A stretch of DNA of 6,141 nucleotides from a candidate division LCP-89 bacterium (lineage in GTDB: Bacteria; Electryoneota; B3-LCP): NCBI GenBank assembly GCA_025774735.1, contig JALGZU010000235.1:1-6141 (forward strand), in the 5' to 3' direction. Made by a program: the position numbers and the translations under genes. Below, in pieces: positions 5,345-6,141 of this stretch. Below the pieces are notes generated by a model. That model was given only the letters and a program-made list of their open reading frames with translations. It was not told where the DNA came from and did not search any database. The stretch's first letter is position 1, and each line of letters starts with the position of its first letter.

Positions 5345-5845
5345 TCAGCCTGACACTATTACAATAATCATGACTATCGCCACCATACGTGCGCGTCCAA
5401 AGAGTGTCCCCATATTCTCATCCAGCCAATAATCCCCGTATTGCCGTGACCAGAGACTATTCCCGAGCGAATCGGTTCTGATAATTAGAACGTCGGATCC
5501 TTCAACCCCATAATTAGTACACCCGGTAAGAAGATAACCGCCATCGGAGGTTTGGAGGAGGCAACCATAGTTTTGAATTCCGGGACTATTATAAGTGTGG
5601 GACCAATGTAGATCCCCGGCTGGATCTACCTTGACCAGCCATAGATCACGATTCGATAGGCCGAAGGATTTGGTATCGCCAATGAAGGCAAAGCCCCCAT
5701 CCTGGGTCTGTTCAACACCTCTGGCATAGTCCCATTCATCCCCTCCATATGTCCTCATCCAAAGGGTGTCTGGCGCAATAGGTTGAGCCAATAGGACACT
5801 ATTTACAAACATGAGAAACAGGAAAATAAATGTAATCTTTCGCAT
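5345..5845 (-). CDS. N-terminal fragment of split repeat protein with signal peptide
   Basis: Starting at the ATG at 5845, a clean signal peptide is seen (MRKITFIFLFL, then MFVNSVLLA, cleavage likely before QP). An in-frame ATG at 5869 adds eight residues; neither start has a Shine-Dalgarno, so the choice is open. Counted from 5869, two full repeat units follow with LW or LxW at 36-37 and 87-89 and DGG motifs at 57-59 and 109-111, then a third begins at SLW 138-140. True repeat sequence stops at about residue 152 (DYWLDEN, ending near 5414). The last 22 residues read an unrelated, Ile/Val-rich frame to a TGA at 5347-5345, overlapping the correct frame of the next fragment. Without the rest and its sorting domain this product would probably stay in the periplasm or be degraded. 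Confidence 0.75.
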   Translation of the reverse strand: MRKITFIFLFLMFVNSVLLAQPIAPDTLWMRTYGGDEWDYARGVEQTQDGGFAFIGDTKSFGLSNRDLWLVKVDPAGDLHWSHTYNSPGIQNYGCLLQTSDGGYLLTGCTNYGVEGSDVLIIRTDSLGNSLWSRQYGDYWLDENMGTLFGRARMVAIVMIIVIVSG

Positions 5846-5913
5846 GATCAATTTAAACGATATCCCCATGTATAGATGAAGGCAATCTTTAAGCGCACTA
5901 TATTATTTCTCGT

Positions 5914-6141
5914 TCACTTCATCAACACCATCTTCCGCACAGCGGTATAGTTCCCCGCCTCGATGCGGTAAACGTACACACCCGACGCCACATCCGATCC
6001 GTCGAAGGTCACCTCATGCATCCCCGCATCCCGCCAGCCTTCAGCAAGTGTTGCAACCAGCCGTCCGGTGATGTCGCAGATGATTAGCGTCACCTTGCCC
6101 GGTTCAGGCAAAGCGAAGGAGATCGTGGTGGCGGGGTTGAA
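5914..6141 (-). CDS. C-terminal end of a third secreted protein: type IX sorting domain only
   Basis: The frame is open to the right window edge, so only the last 75 residues are seen. They are almost entirely the sorting domain: FNPATTISFALPEPGK at the edge, then DITGRLVATL, GMHEVTFDGSDVASGVYVYR and a terminal KMVLMK, very close to the domain of the neighbouring split protein. This domain is recognised by the type IX secretion machinery and normally removed or replaced at the cell surface. The function of the missing main part cannot be told. The stop lies 44 nt before the 5869 ATG of the split gene, with no terminator or clear promoter between, so the two may be cotranscribed. Confidence 0.9.
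   Translation of the reverse strand, partial: FNPATTISFALPEPGKVTLIICDITGRLVATLAEGWRDAGMHEVTFDGSDVASGVYVYRIEAGNYTAVRKMVLMK
5916..5955. repeat. 40-bp perfect direct repeat, copy 2 (end of sorting domain)
   Basis: Second copy of the 40-bp identity, in the gene that leaves the window on the right. The similarity continues less perfectly over the whole sorting domain, with another identical 15-bp patch at 6091-6105 and 4287-4301. The two copies are 1.8 kb apart in the same orientation, so recombination between them would delete the split repeat protein gene. Confidence 0.9.

Larger units (their letters stand above)
4110..5869 (-). pseudogene. Split gene: secreted 52-residue-repeat protein with type IX sorting domain
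   Basis: The two pieces at 5345-5869 and 4110-5276 form one gene. The first ends in a run of sequence unlike the repeats, while the second frame is open back to 5417 and carries the proper repeat continuation (TLWTRTYGG, then LTSDGGYILAG) without any ATG start or Shine-Dalgarno. In good repeat units the Trp of the LW motif recurs every 51-52 residues; across the join, LW to LW is 53 nt instead of 156. About 103 nt therefore appear missing, which also shifts the frame. Counting the damaged one there are seven units, which could fit a seven-bladed propeller. A real deletion, a phase-variable state and an assembly error are all possible. Confidence 0.75.

Overview
The window looks like a chromosomal fragment of an uncultured-type bacterium of the FCB group (for example Marinimicrobia, Zixibacteria, KSB1, Latescibacteria or Cloacimonadota-like lineages). 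I cannot name the phylum. Three minus-strand secreted proteins end in the FNP-type C-terminal domain (PNPFNP ... GR.V ... SG.Y.YRLEAG ... KMVL.K) that sends cargo to the type IX secretion system in this group. Classical Bacteroidota are less likely, because there are clear Shine-Dalgarno GGAGG boxes and a sigma70-like promoter (TTGACA, 17 nt, TATATT).

Left part (1-1836, plus strand, GC-rich). This holds the 3' part of a MEMO-family gene (amrB-type), then a small alkyltransferase-like protein whose active-site Cys is replaced by Trp. After an AT-rich promoter comes a tightly coupled pair: an XRE-type repressor and a four-helix membrane protein.

Middle (1837-2415) has no long gene but is not empty. 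A strong hairpin terminator is followed by a possible minus-strand 35-aa ORF. That ORF has its own promoter: a perfect TGTGA-N6-TCACA dyad centred near -41.5, a -10 box, and an ATG at or next to the predicted transcript start. Next comes a cluster of six short hairpin repeats of at least two families. Four of them share a CCCCTAC-like tail on the same side but differ in stem sequence.

Right part (2416-6141, minus strand, lower GC). This holds three secreted or surface protein genes: a complete right-handed beta-helix protein with its own promoter; a protein built of 52-residue DGG(Y/F) repeats, now split into two frames by what looks like a deletion of about 103 nt inside the repeat array; and the C-terminal end of a third protein running off the window. 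Their sorting-domain segments share near-identical DNA, including a perfect 40-bp direct repeat, which suggests recent duplication or gene conversion of this module. The clearest unusual signals are the putative CRP-type small-ORF unit, the structure-conserving hairpin cluster and the deletion inside the repeat protein.
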